Positions 10,601 through 19,245 of a DNA stretch of 64,000 nt are shown piece after piece (the first letter of the stretch is position 1; every line of letters begins with the position of its first letter). The position numbers and the translations under genes are program-made. The notes below the pieces were generated by a model that worked only from the letters and a program-made list of their open reading frames with translations, made no database searches and had not been told where the DNA came from. The DNA is from CADEDV01 sp964437415 (GTDB taxonomy: Bacteria; Bacteroidota; Bacteroidia; Chitinophagales; Chitinophagaceae). The stretch is from the NCBI GenBank assembly GCA_964437415.1, contig CAYTGN010000016.1, forward strand, positions 1 to 64,000, in the 5' to 3' direction.

Positions 10601-13600
10601 GGTACGGTTTTTTGCATCCTTCATGCTGTAATCATACAACTGCGTATAGGTGGAAGTCAGTGCACCATCTGTTTCGGACATGGCAGCCCAGTCATCAGTA
10701 ATATCAATCCTGCTCACTCTGCTGCCGCCGCCTGATTTTTTCCATTCAGGTGAACAGAGTCTTACCCATGATTGTTCAAGATCAACATTATTGGAATAGC
10801 CTTTGCTCTTTGCCCTTGCATCGAATCCGTAAACAAGCTCTTTAATGCTGGCAAAAGCTGCCACATATGCTTTTATCACCTTAACGATGTCTGACTGGTT
10901 GCTTTCAAGATTTTCTGAGCCGGGATAAGCATATTTGGGCAAATTGGTACGAATAAACTGCCAGCCAGCTTTTGCCACCGGGTTAATATTTTTTATTTTC
11001 TTCAGCTTTATTTTGGCTACATCGTCAGTGCCGGGGGCAAGTTCCGGTTTTACAAAGGGATCAATCTCTGCATAACCCGGAACAAACTCTTTGTGTCCTT
11101 TACCATCAAGATCAAGAAGAAACTTATAATAGAGATTGGTAATACCTTCAAAATACCGGTCCCGCATTTCCTGGCTGTTGGCAACCGCATGAGGAAGGTT
11201 TACATATATATAATCAGCGTTGATAAGACCGGTTTCTGAGCTTTGCGACCCCACTCCGTTAAGCATACACATCACTGAGGCTCTCTTATCCTGGACGAAG
11301 GCATAATCATCAGACTCATAACTTATATGAATGCTGCCGCCGGAAGGCAGCACTATCCTGTTCAACTGACCAATTCTGACAAAAGCATTAGTTAACGCCG
11401 TATCCTGTAAGGTGTAAGGGAACTCAGAATTGTTAAGGCTTCCTGGATTCTCACCGGCATCTTTGAAACTACCCCAGCGGTCATACTGACGGTAATCGTA
11501 ATAATTATATGTAGTGTCATAGTGAAAATCGTAAGGATTCAACCGGCCTTTTTGATTATGTCCGAAAGTGAAATAAATGCGTTTCAGCGTCAGCTTTCCG
11601 GTGTTATCAATACTGTTGGGGAGCCCCCTGCAAATAGAATAGTCGTAAACAAAATGAACAGTCTTAATTGGTGTCACTTTGGAAAGATCATTCCCGTTCA
11701 GCCGGATATCTGATTTTGAATATAGCCTGATTTCTTTCAGGCGTTTCAGCCGCACAGAATTGTTGACAAGGCCGTTGCTTCCGGTGACACCAAGGGCATC
11801 GTCCCTGTCTTCCGTGACAAAATGAGCCAGCATGGTCTTGGATTCAACAGAATGCAGGTACCAGACTTCTTTTTCACCATACACATAGTTTGCCTTATCA
11901 TCTAAAGCATCGCTCAAAAAGCCTTCATTATAGTTGGCAGTATCCGGGCCAAATGCAAATGGAGTCCTCCATTTATAAAGTGACGGTAGTTTGGAATAAT
12001 TGAATTTAACCGCTGTGCCCAGATCATCGTCGGTAACACCATCTCCTGTCTTATCAACATAATCAGGTGAAAGAATGGCTGACAACAAAAATGATGTAGT
12101 ATAGGGAGGTGTCTTCTCTTTGCTGTAATAATTATCCCTGCCTTTTGTATTCGCCGTCGAATTATCCTGGCTGTTATAGGCTATCAGTCCTTTGTTACGC
12201 AGTGCAAGGTTTTGCGTTACGCTAAAGGTAACCTCTTCCTGGTAGGTGTTATATACCGGTATGCCATATATTGAACGTTTGCCATCATCGCCCGTAACAG
12301 TTATTTCCGAGATGTGATGGGATTTACGGTGATCCCCGTTCCGGCTGAACATATTCCGGATGCCACCCCCGATGCAGCCAGATACAACCACTGAATCAGG
12401 ATGATAATCCAGGATAGTCTTATCCAGGCTATGATTAACGGCTTCTCCCGCTGTGAGAAAACTGAAAGTCGTATTTCTGACTTCCCTGTTTTCTCTTTTC
12501 AGCACACTGACGCTCTCTCCATTTGGAGATGACTTCGTACGGAGAAGATCAGAAGCCTTGGCTCCGGCAATCGCATTGTCAATCCGCCCGGGCAGACTAA
12601 CCGCTACCGGAGAAGTGCCTTTAAGCTTGTCAACATAACTATTGTCATAAGGTACCGGCTCTCCCACCCGTTTGAAATAAGCCGCTTCATATAAAGGGGC
12701 GGCGGCAGCAGGCCTCTGAAAATCTCCTTTAGCCAAAAAATCATTTCTTTTTGTCCATTTTTGAGTAATGGATTTTATATCCTGCTTATACAAGTCAGCT
12801 CCTATGTCAAAATAGGTTCCCCCGCCTGCTTCAATGCCAATCGATAAATTATCTGAAGTCGTTTCTGTTTTTTGATCAAAAAATACGCCACTACTACCAC
12901 GATAAAGACGGTATTGCCCGCCGCCATCCTGGCTGGCGGCTGTAAAAAGATCATAGGCCGGAACAGGGATGGGAAGATATTTTACCTGGCTGCTGTAAGG
13001 AATATCTTTTTCACGGTTAAAATCAGTCAGGGCTTCGTTCTCCATTTCAATAGCCTTTTCGCTATGCATAAAACCAAAAGCAGGAGAAAAGCGCTTTTGC
13101 TGTGCTACTTTTTGTTTTGAATAAAAACCGCTGACGCCCAAGCCGCCAAAAGCCACCCACAGCTCTGGTCCCAGGTGAAGTGAAAAAGTGTATGATTCAC
13201 TTTTGGTAGCATGGTCAATAGTAGGTGTATAGGTGTCGCCGTTGAACGAAATGAAAGAACTGCTTCCGCGATCATAATCTCTTTTTAGCTTCTTAATACC
13301 TTTATCATCTTCTTTTAACTTTAGTATATTAAATGAACTGCTCAAGGTCATCCCGGACAATCCGGCTCTTGAGTTGTAGCCAAACCCGATTGATTTTGAA
13401 AGGCTGTGCACTTTTTCAGATCTTGGTAGATTCTTCCTGATTATATCTGCATTCACGCTAAAAGTAGCTCCATCCTGTGAACTGAGCGTTAGCCCTCCGC
13501 CGCCCTGAAATCCGCTGACAGCAAATGAGTCAACTGCCCCAGACGTGTTATTCTCAAGAGCTACATCATCGGTAAAACTCAGCCCCGGGTTTATACCCAC

Positions 13601-14137
13601 TTCCATTCCGATGCCCCTGTAGTTATCCGATTTGATACCGATACTTACGGTGAGGGACATATTGATTTTCTTTTTTTTCTTTTTAGCTTTAATCTTATTG
13701 GTAGGCATCCCCAGCAAATCAACCGTCATCGAAAACCTTCCGCCTTTTGTAACATGATCCTTCATATTCATTTCCCGCTCCATCTTATCTGCTCCGTTAA
13801 AATCATCCGGCAGTCCCCGTAGTTGCCTGTTCACAGACCCCACATTCAGATTCCATCCGTATCCTGTCCAACTAGCCTCATCATCCATACCGGCACCTGA
13901 GCCATAGGCCAGGTTCACAGGATAGCCTCCCACATCCAGCAAGGGAATATTGTAAGAAAAATCGCCGCTGAACAGATCCACCATATCGGTGTTGCCAATA
14001 GGCTCAAAACCTTTCATTTCCGGTTGTGATGGTCCTGACGTCAGGGCATGGGTAGTAACAGGCATCAGTAGTTGCAGGCTCATCGTCCAAAACAGCAGCA
14101 GCGCTATTCCTTTCCGGTATTTTATCATCCCTTTCAT
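7676..14137 (-). CDS. Giant exported RHS/SpvB-like protein (2153 aa) with C-terminal carbohydrate-binding-like domain
   Basis: A signal peptide (about residues 1-32, ending THALT) is followed at about 75-115 by a Bacteroidota version of the SpvB/TcB/RHS entry motif: GSGAG, then ASWTGYGWNLNVGSVNRQLRG. In related families this begins the beta-propeller/shell part. Most of the protein is beta-rich with many Tyr, Asn and Ser. A jelly-roll-like domain at about 1950-2090 (SGKYSLKLNG to YIDDIRIHPFDG) resembles family-CBM/galactose-binding folds. One YD-type repeat follows (about 2090-2130, FYEYDDEGILIRVKKE), then a short basic tail. It lacks the long YD-repeat array and RHS core, which are in the downstream giant gene, so the two together may form one assembly. 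Its ATG overlaps the upstream stop by four bases. A Lys run near residue 153-158 is encoded by an A-rich tract. Confidence 0.85.
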   Translation of the reverse strand: MKGMIKYRKGIALLLFWTMSLQLLMPVTTHALTSGPSQPEMKGFEPIGNTDMVDLFSGDFSYNIPLLDVGGYPVNLAYGSGAGMDDEASWTGYGWNLNVGSVNRQLRGLPDDFNGADKMEREMNMKDHVTKGGRFSMTVDLLGMPTNKIKAKKKKKKINMSLTVSIGIKSDNYRGIGMEVGINPGLSFTDDVALENNTSGAVDSFAVSGFQGGGGLTLSSQDGATFSVNADIIRKNLPRSEKVHSLSKSIGFGYNSRAGLSGMTLSSSFNILKLKEDDKGIKKLKRDYDRGSSSFISFNGDTYTPTIDHATKSESYTFSLHLGPELWVAFGGLGVSGFYSKQKVAQQKRFSPAFGFMHSEKAIEMENEALTDFNREKDIPYSSQVKYLPIPVPAYDLFTAASQDGGGQYRLYRGSSGVFFDQKTETTSDNLSIGIEAGGGTYFDIGADLYKQDIKSITQKWTKRNDFLAKGDFQRPAAAAPLYEAAYFKRVGEPVPYDNSYVDKLKGTSPVAVSLPGRIDNAIAGAKASDLLRTKSSPNGESVSVLKRENREVRNTTFSFLTAGEAVNHSLDKTILDYHPDSVVVSGCIGGGIRNMFSRNGDHRKSHHISEITVTGDDGKRSIYGIPVYNTYQEEVTFSVTQNLALRNKGLIAYNSQDNSTANTKGRDNYYSKEKTPPYTTSFLLSAILSPDYVDKTGDGVTDDDLGTAVKFNYSKLPSLYKWRTPFAFGPDTANYNEGFLSDALDDKANYVYGEKEVWYLHSVESKTMLAHFVTEDRDDALGVTGSNGLVNNSVRLKRLKEIRLYSKSDIRLNGNDLSKVTPIKTVHFVYDYSICRGLPNSIDNTGKLTLKRIYFTFGHNQKGRLNPYDFHYDTTYNYYDYRQYDRWGSFKDAGENPGSLNNSEFPYTLQDTALTNAFVRIGQLNRIVLPSGGSIHISYESDDYAFVQDKRASVMCMLNGVGSQSSETGLINADYIYVNLPHAVANSQEMRDRYFEGITNLYYKFLLDLDGKGHKEFVPGYAEIDPFVKPELAPGTDDVAKIKLKKIKNINPVAKAGWQFIRTNLPKYAYPGSENLESNQSDIVKVIKAYVAAFASIKELVYGFDARAKSKGYSNNVDLEQSWVRLCSPEWKKSGGGSRVSRIDITDDWAAMSETDGALTSTYTQLYDYSMKDAKNRTISSGVASYEPMLGNDENPFRQPIRYGVNQFLGLNNYYYIEEPFGESFFPGASVGYSQVTVRTIGTGDEVTVNRTGTVVSEFYTAKDYPTKVEVLGLEHRKPATDKLFRLIGGISYEMVGLSQGYAIELNDMHGKPKSVKVYNKSGQIISSVEHFYKSGNELAARKELNNGVQVIHPDGTVSDGMIGMDIEMFTDMRQQSTENIGVSVKISGGSGAILIFPLPFFFPGIGVNYDKRNFRASSTVKIIHRFAIQHKTVKMENGSTITSENLLWDAETGNVLLTKTQNEFDDPVYSFAYPAHWVYEGMGQAYKNLGTVITGFSSNSNGEINSSATYNSLLQPGDELINVLTQDKYWVINTSISSVYNKRLIDETGELQEVNDITVKLIRSGKRNMANTAIATIVSLNNPIVGNKVDVSQLSKVLDAKATVFEEEWSMPVSSNLSVSGNSCDINAECFEKLLTASFIMQPHGRPYFYTFDYDSLITVADIISSVYGPNDTACFENFLNGKDASELRFYLHGSYDYPNEITDSILTIQIGDCMLQISNMTANFLRIGTTTIPDTLHLFSETDHCGSGKFKIIPDTTGGISCNYSALAQYDTCFLSGLASLRLECPGSCINPVDQNINPYFAGILGNWRPKSSFVYQVSRENHVSDPGKFGSTNIRKSGAYSIFNPFWKYDAGWQNNPTNDIRWIAANEVTYFNSKGMEVENKDALNRYSSAIFGYLESMPVAVASNSRYREIAYDNFEDYGFTLDCSITDSCNAGHFDFRQILDGSTIDTTSLYAHSGKYSLKLNGTATVSKTVFLDSTTGLFSIDNSGKYKLTSNELAKGFSPIPGNKYVLSFWVWDNSPRNAGTYVQATINGSDLLNTSLKWPIVEGWKRVEVPFTLSGMSTSFSLNLNSGDSTVYIDDIRIHPFDGQMKSFAYDPSSQRLMAEMDENNFATFYEYDDEGILIRVKKETERGIMTIKETRSSYRKRQ

Positions 14138-14691
14138 GGAGTTGTCTCGGTTTTAATAGTGGGTATTTGTCTGATGTCTTTTCCGTTGTACACAAAAGCA
14201 ACCGTTCCGATCCCGAAAATCCTGTCCTTGTAGAGCAGGGCAAAGTCTGTATCCTTTTCACTTCTTCCACCTCTTTCAAAAGCCAGCATATATTCATGGC
14301 TCCAGGATCGGCCATTGACTATCTTCTGACAAATGGACGCAGGAATTGAATCTTTTCCGGATAATAATACAAGGTCATCCTGCAGATCAAAATTCAGGTA
14401 CATCAGTTTTTCCTTTTCAGGTTTTTCACTAACTGGTCTGTCCAACCGGAAACTGAAATAGAAATACTCTTCTGCAAACACCCCCTCATCCTGATCACTG
14501 CTGGTTAATTGCCGGTATACTCCGGGCAGGTATTTCATGGTTGCTGTTGTTTCTCCAATATGGATCGACTGAGTGATATTATTCCGGGGATCATTGATAT
14601 AGGTCAAATAATTTTGCCTGTTGGATACCTGCTGATTACAGGCAGTCATTAACAAGAAAAACATATACAATATGTATGATCGCTTGTGCAT
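14134..14691 (-). CDS. Small lipoprotein in the RHS operon
   Basis: The 185-residue product has an N-terminal hydrophobic segment followed by a lipobox (LMTAC, Cys at about residue 18), so it is predicted to be a lipid-anchored periplasmic or outer-membrane protein. The mature part is mixed alpha/beta with EEYFYFSFRLDRPVSEK and a C-terminal FGIGTVAFVYNGKDIRQI. I do not recognise a family. It is translationally coupled to the 2153-residue gene (ATGA overlap) and follows the 371-residue gene by 10 bases, which places it inside the operon. A role in anchoring or assembling the giant proteins at the outer membrane is inference only. Confidence 0.8.
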   Translation of the reverse strand: MHKRSYILYMFFLLMTACNQQVSNRQNYLTYINDPRNNITQSIHIGETTATMKYLPGVYRQLTSSDQDEGVFAEEYFYFSFRLDRPVSEKPEKEKLMYLNFDLQDDLVLLSGKDSIPASICQKIVNGRSWSHEYMLAFERGGRSEKDTDFALLYKDRIFGIGTVAFVYNGKDIRQIPTIKTETTP

Positions 14692-14701
14692 TACATCTCA
14701 A

Positions 14702-15817
14702 TTATTCTTCATTAACATAAATAAACCGGAGTAGTAGTTCACGATTACCTGGCAGGTAAATCTTCAGCAGGTATTCTTCCCCGCTTTTAAAGGCTTTATT
14801 TTCTGAAAGATCAAGTTGGTATTTATTCAAACCAGGCAGCAATTTCAATCCAGGCAGGCCGGTGATTGCCTGGTTCGGTTTCAGGATACTGGAAACGCTA
14901 TAGTTTAGCTGGCCGCTGGTATAGGGGTTATTGAATGAAAACCGAAGAACCTTTGAAGCCATGTAGTATCCGGCTGTTTCATCCTCCCTCAGTTCACGAT
15001 AACTGTCGGTATTAACCGTTACTTCCGGTGACGGGCACTGTGGCGAATAAGTCCATATCTCTGACTTTTTCAGAATGGTTCTTCCTGTATAGACTGTTAC
15101 CTGCCATGCATAAGTGACTCCTTCTTTTAAAGACGGCGCTGAAACCGGAAAGCGAAGATGAGCTCCGATGATATTCCCCTGGTTGATGATCGGCACATTG
15201 AAATTTATAGCGGCTGCAGGGTCTTGTTTGCTTTTCAACTCCGTCAACACAAGCCTGCAACGGGCATCAGCAGGCATAGGGGCAGGTAACTGCCAGGTAA
15301 AATCAGGCCGTTTGAAACAATTATCATCTTCATCCGGAGGGCTGATCAGCATAAGCGGTGTAAGGGGTAAAAGATGATGTACAAAACATTGCTCGAAATA
15401 TTCATTCGGCCAATTCACCTTTGTGTCTGTGATTTCTGTTTCAAAGCAATATTCATACTCTCCTTCTGGAAATTTTCCGGTTCCGCTTAGTAACCGGCCA
15501 TGCTGATTATTCCCAAATTGAAATTTAGCTCTTGAGAAAGTAGCTCTGTCTATAACATTAGTGCCTCTGCGAAGAAAAACCGAAGGGATAGAAGCAACCA
15601 GAACGGTACCGGCTGAATTTTCTCTGACCCTTATGGTCATCATTGCCTGCACATCATCGGTAGACGTGTTCATTACCTGCGCATAAGCAAGCCCTTCTAT
15701 ACTCTGGCCATAAACCACAGGGTTGAACTGTACGGAGATTTGTGCGGCACATGGTGCCAGGGAAACCAAAAAGATGATCCAGGCAATAATTATTGTATGG
15801 CAGATTCTGATAATCAC
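14702..15817 (-). CDS. Secreted beta-rich protein, TANFOR-like by recall
   Basis: The 371-residue product starts with GTG, which overlaps the TGA of the upstream gene. A strong hydrophobic signal segment ends near CAAQ at about residue 25. The early part reads like an adhesin-type beta domain (QISVQFNPVVYGQSIEGLAY). A central segment around residues 155-185 (LISPPD, CFKRPDFTWQLPAP) is reminiscent of fibronectin/DUF928-like modules in which a Trp follows Pro. Bacteroidota proteins of this kind near RHS genes are sometimes annotated as TANFOR-domain proteins. That comparison is from memory and needs a profile search. Its operon position directly after the predicted outer-membrane protein suggests a periplasmic or surface partner. 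Confidence 0.7.
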   Translation of the reverse strand: MIIRICHTIIIAWIIFLVSLAPCAAQISVQFNPVVYGQSIEGLAYAQVMNTSTDDVQAMMTIRVRENSAGTVLVASIPSVFLRRGTNVIDRATFSRAKFQFGNNQHGRLLSGTGKFPEGEYEYCFETEITDTKVNWPNEYFEQCFVHHLLPLTPLMLISPPDEDDNCFKRPDFTWQLPAPMPADARCRLVLTELKSKQDPAAAINFNVPIINQGNIIGAHLRFPVSAPSLKEGVTYAWQVTVYTGRTILKKSEIWTYSPQCPSPEVTVNTDSYRELREDETAGYYMASKVLRFSFNNPYTSGQLNYSVSSILKPNQAITGLPGLKLLPGLNKYQLDLSENKAFKSGEEYLLKIYLPGNRELLLRFIYVNEE

Positions 15818-18330
15818 CTGTTGAGTTGTTTTAAATTATACTGAATACTGATGTCAGCCCGAAGCAGGGGTTCGGGAATCGGGCGGGATGTCTGTAAGTT
15901 CTTCCTGGCATCCAGGTATAAATGAACACTCAGCCTTTCCCCTATCTCTCCGCTTATTGTTTGCCGGAAACCAGCCTGTCTGTACCATCCCGATATACTA
16001 CTGTAAAGAATACCTGAACTGGCAGTTAACCCCTTAAACAGCGGGTAACTGTAACCAATTTCTGAAAAAGTTGAAGGTGCAAAAAAAGCGAATACACTAT
16101 TGGCTTGCTCTGTTCCGTAATTAAACTGAACATTTAAAAACAATTGCCTGTCGTCTTTAATAATAGTTTGTGAAGAGTTGATTCCGACAGATGAGTACTT
16201 TTCAGGATTACTGCCTGCATTAAAAGCCTGGTAACTGTACTTCTGAGCCGACATTGATAAATAATGCCGGTAAATGATTTTCCCAAATCGCCTGAACAGA
16301 TTTGCTTCTGCCGACCAGCGCCCGGAAGCATTTACAAGACTGCGGACACCTCCATCATGCCTGAACATTTGCACCGGCTGGTAGCGCATCAGTATAAACT
16401 GGCCCTTCTTTAATTTTAATTTTGCATCGGCCAGAATACTGCTGCTTTGCCAGTAATTGTCTTTTTGAATATTGTAGCGGTAGAGCCTTGACCGGCCACG
16501 AAAGGAGAGCTGTAATTTGTTTTTAAAAAAGGCCTTTCGAAGATTCAACCCGTACTCTGTGGTGCCGTTGGATAAAAAGCTGTTTCCCGGATTCTCATAA
16601 CCGGCGGCTACTTTACTGAACATAAACTGATAGGAAAGTCCTTCAGTCGGGTATTCGTCTGCGTAACGAAAAGATATAGCCGTATTGTCGTTCAAACCTG
16701 AGCCTGACAATAGCTTATCCATATTGCTTTGACTACTATAGAAGGAATCTGTTCCGCCGGCTACCTGCTGATACTGTACGGCAGATCTCGAAATATCAAT
16801 ATCAAGTTTCGCATGAGAACCTATAGCAAACTGGTTAGCAAGTGTGGTAACCAGCACCTGCCGGAAATCCGATTGGGCAAACGCACCCGGAATAGCATCA
16901 GGGGATTGGCTGAAAGAAGTAACCGAAACCTGTGACGTAGAAAGTTTGCTGCTCTTCATACCAAGAGTGAGTCCTTTGGCGGCACCATTTGACGAGTTGA
17001 TATTATCAGAAAAATAGTAGTCAAGCACAGAATTAAAGTCTTTCATTCGTCCTGCGAGCAATCCAATTGAAGTTGTATTCATTCGAAACCGGGTACTGAT
17101 ACCATTGCTGAGAAAATGCTGAAGTGAAAGAGGGTTTTGAGAAATAACGTTTTGTCCGATATTAAGCTGTTCTATGGACAAGAATGTTTTTGACAGGCCT
17201 GGTAATGACAGATATTGCTTTGCCAGTTTTCTGATTGTGGCAGGGTCATTTAGCAATTCTTCCAGCTTTTTCTTTTCGAGCAATTGCAGTTCCTTTAATT
17301 TTCCGATCAGGCCTGATTTTTCCAAGTGGTTCCTTTGCTCTTCGAATTTCTCAATCAAAACTGCGATTCCTTCCAAACCCGATAGTTCCTCTTTCACTTG
17401 CCTGTATAATAGAGTATCCAATACCTTTCCGTTATTGTATTGGTGCTGAAGTTGATTCAGCAGCCTTTCTTTTGCCTTCACTTCGTTTATGTAGTGTTGA
17501 CCCATATATTTCTGGCGAAGTATGGCCGGACTAAGCGACAATAACTCCGAAATGTTGCCAAGCCCTTTTATTTCGTCCAGCACTGCCTGCTTGACTGACT
17601 TACTGTATGTTGATAACTCCTGCAGTAGATTTCGCTTTGTATCATCAAAGAGCCGTTCTGCCGGGCTTTTCTCGCCCCCAAGTAATGAGGAAGGATCAAA
17701 TTTTCCGGCAAGTTTCTTTTTTAGATCAGCAATATAGGTTTCCGGGTCAAAGACAACAGATGCAACTGTATGATGTTGTCGGAAAGGATATTGCCATTCC
17801 TGGCTAAGATATGTTGCCGTTAGTGGTATATTGGCCACTGAAATTTCAGCAAAAGCATTTACTTCCCTCCAGCCGGAATAGGTATTATCTGATATGTAAC
17901 CGCTGTCATAAAGAAGAATAGCCCCTGCATTCATGGAGCGTATCCGGAAAGGATGAGCAGCAACCAATCCGGGTATCTCTTGTAACGATTTTTTCAAATT
18001 ATTATAAGTATCAACATACTGGCTTTTAAAAAGACCAGTATTTGACAGCCGCATTTTTTTTCCCGTAGTTAAAGATGATGTCGTGGTTGTACCAATCAGA
18101 TTTGCTACCGGGCTGATCACTGAGTTCCATCCCTTTTGCTTATTAATTAATCCAGGAAAAGAATCAGTGGGGTGCCGGGAGGTATCGGCGATTGCAACTT
18201 CCTGACCGTGGGCTTGAGGGAAGGAAAAAGCAATCAGGTATGCAAGTATTTTCAAATATCGAAACAAATGCTTAGTTGTTTTGGTAATAAATTTTGTTAA
18301 CGATATTCCTAAGGTATGGACAGCTGTCAA
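15814..18330 (-). CDS. Secreted protein with coiled-coil middle and probable C-terminal outer-membrane beta-barrel; first gene of RHS operon
   Basis: The 838-residue frame begins with TTG directly after an in-frame stop; there is no ATG before residue 90. A hydrophobic signal peptide (about residues 26-42, ending QAHGQE) means the real start lies before it; a TTG at 18267 (codon 22) is an alternative. Residues about 60-190 form a beta-rich domain. Residues about 200-370 are Leu/Lys/Glu-rich and probably coiled coil. The rest alternates polar and aromatic residues and ends with strands suited to an outer-membrane barrel (FSFRYADEYPT, LRADISIQYNLKQLNR). It could be the export pore or surface anchor for the giant proteins encoded downstream (inference from operon order). 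The 4-base overlap with the next gene implies translational coupling. I do not recognise a named family. Confidence 0.75.
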   Translation of the reverse strand: MTAVHTLGISLTKFITKTTKHLFRYLKILAYLIAFSFPQAHGQEVAIADTSRHPTDSFPGLINKQKGWNSVISPVANLIGTTTTSSLTTGKKMRLSNTGLFKSQYVDTYNNLKKSLQEIPGLVAAHPFRIRSMNAGAILLYDSGYISDNTYSGWREVNAFAEISVANIPLTATYLSQEWQYPFRQHHTVASVVFDPETYIADLKKKLAGKFDPSSLLGGEKSPAERLFDDTKRNLLQELSTYSKSVKQAVLDEIKGLGNISELLSLSPAILRQKYMGQHYINEVKAKERLLNQLQHQYNNGKVLDTLLYRQVKEELSGLEGIAVLIEKFEEQRNHLEKSGLIGKLKELQLLEKKKLEELLNDPATIRKLAKQYLSLPGLSKTFLSIEQLNIGQNVISQNPLSLQHFLSNGISTRFRMNTTSIGLLAGRMKDFNSVLDYYFSDNINSSNGAAKGLTLGMKSSKLSTSQVSVTSFSQSPDAIPGAFAQSDFRQVLVTTLANQFAIGSHAKLDIDISRSAVQYQQVAGGTDSFYSSQSNMDKLLSGSGLNDNTAISFRYADEYPTEGLSYQFMFSKVAAGYENPGNSFLSNGTTEYGLNLRKAFFKNKLQLSFRGRSRLYRYNIQKDNYWQSSSILADAKLKLKKGQFILMRYQPVQMFRHDGGVRSLVNASGRWSAEANLFRRFGKIIYRHYLSMSAQKYSYQAFNAGSNPEKYSSVGINSSQTIIKDDRQLFLNVQFNYGTEQANSVFAFFAPSTFSEIGYSYPLFKGLTASSGILYSSISGWYRQAGFRQTISGEIGERLSVHLYLDARKNLQTSRPIPEPLLRADISIQYNLKQLNR

Positions 18331-18582
18331 TTAGCGTACTTGGCATTGCAGTTTTCACATGTGTTATGTTCATGTTGGGAATGCATGGTTTTATTCTAAC
18401 AATATCAAAGCAAATACACTTATTGAAACAGAAGCATGAAGTACGTTAATCGCCGGAATAAAAAATCCCGTATTAATACAGTTTTCCATTCCGTATTAAT
18501 ACGGAAGAAAAATAATAGACAGAGTTTAGGAAATGAGTTGAATTCAATGATGAAGTTATCCGGCGATGTAACTTCTTAAGGT
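18331..18582. promoter_or_regulatory. Upstream region of the RHS operon
   Basis: This 252-base non-coding stretch separates the stop of the NarL-type regulator gene from the first RHS-operon gene on the same strand. It is AT-rich and contains the palindrome pair described separately. I see no convincing transcription terminator and no clear TAnnTTTG element, so it is unclear whether the regulator gene and operon are transcribed separately. Confidence 0.5.
18468..18506. promoter_or_regulatory. Paired palindromic operator-like sites
   Basis: Positions 18489-18506 are a perfect 18-base palindrome, TTCCGTATTAATACGGAA. Its core CCGTATTAATAC recurs at 18468-18479 as an imperfect palindrome. The centres are 23 bases apart, about two helical turns, a layout typical of dimer binding sites occupied cooperatively. 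They lie about 140-175 bases upstream of the RHS operon and immediately downstream of a gene for a LuxR/NarL-type response regulator, the obvious candidate binder (inference). Confidence 0.65.
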
Positions 18583-19245
18583 TTACAGCCTGATAAGATC
18601 GTTTTTGAGTGCATACGTTATGATACCAATAGAATTACGCGAATTAGTTTTTTCCTGCAGTCTTTCACGATGACTTTCAACAGTCCTTTTGCTTAATCCT
18701 AGTTTTGTTGCAATTTCTTTATTTGAGTATTGTTCTGCTATTAGTTTCAAAATCTCTATCTCACGGTCTGAAAACTGAAATCCAGGATGGCTTTTGTGAG
18801 GATTAAACTTTTTTTCAGCTACCATCCGGCTTAATTTGTCCGAAATAGGAGAACTGTAATAAGTATTGCCTGTATATACTGTCCTGGTAGCCTGCATAAT
18901 TTCATCTGCTCCTGTGTTTTTCAATAAGTATCCCCTAGCACCAGCCTCAATCATATCGATTATATACTGTTCTTCGCTAAACATAGATAATGCTATTACT
19001 TGCACCGGGGAAAATTTCTTCTTAATAGCTTTACATACAGTAATGCCGTCCATTACCGGCATCTTTATATCTACAATCGCTATATCCGGTTGTCTGCTTG
19101 AAATTAAATCAAGTAACTCTTTTCCGTTTTCCGCCTCGCCGGTAAACTCCAATGAAGATTGACCTACTATTGCTTGCTTAAACCCTTCCCGGAACAGTTT
19201 ATGATCCTCAGCAATAGCAACTTTGATAGTTTCGTATGTTTTCAT
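18583..19245 (-). CDS. NarL/LuxR-family response regulator (orphan)
   Basis: A 220-residue two-domain regulator. The receiver domain (about 8-125) has the acidic pair E13/D14, the phosphoacceptor D59 in VDIKMP, and the conserved Lys in GYLLKN. A LuxR-type helix-turn-helix follows (about 155-215: DREIEILKLIAEQYSNKEIA, then LSKRTVESHRE). The ATG at 19245 is preferred over an upstream TTG because it places the receiver domain at the usual distance from the N-terminus. No histidine kinase gene is adjacent, so it is an orphan here. It lies upstream of, and in the same direction as, the RHS operon and is the likeliest regulator of it (inference). Function class is confident; target is not. Confidence 0.93.
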   Translation of the reverse strand: MKTYETIKVAIAEDHKLFREGFKQAIVGQSSLEFTGEAENGKELLDLISSRQPDIAIVDIKMPVMDGITVCKAIKKKFSPVQVIALSMFSEEQYIIDMIEAGARGYLLKNTGADEIMQATRTVYTGNTYYSSPISDKLSRMVAEKKFNPHKSHPGFQFSDREIEILKLIAEQYSNKEIATKLGLSKRTVESHRERLQEKTNSRNSIGIITYALKNDLIRL

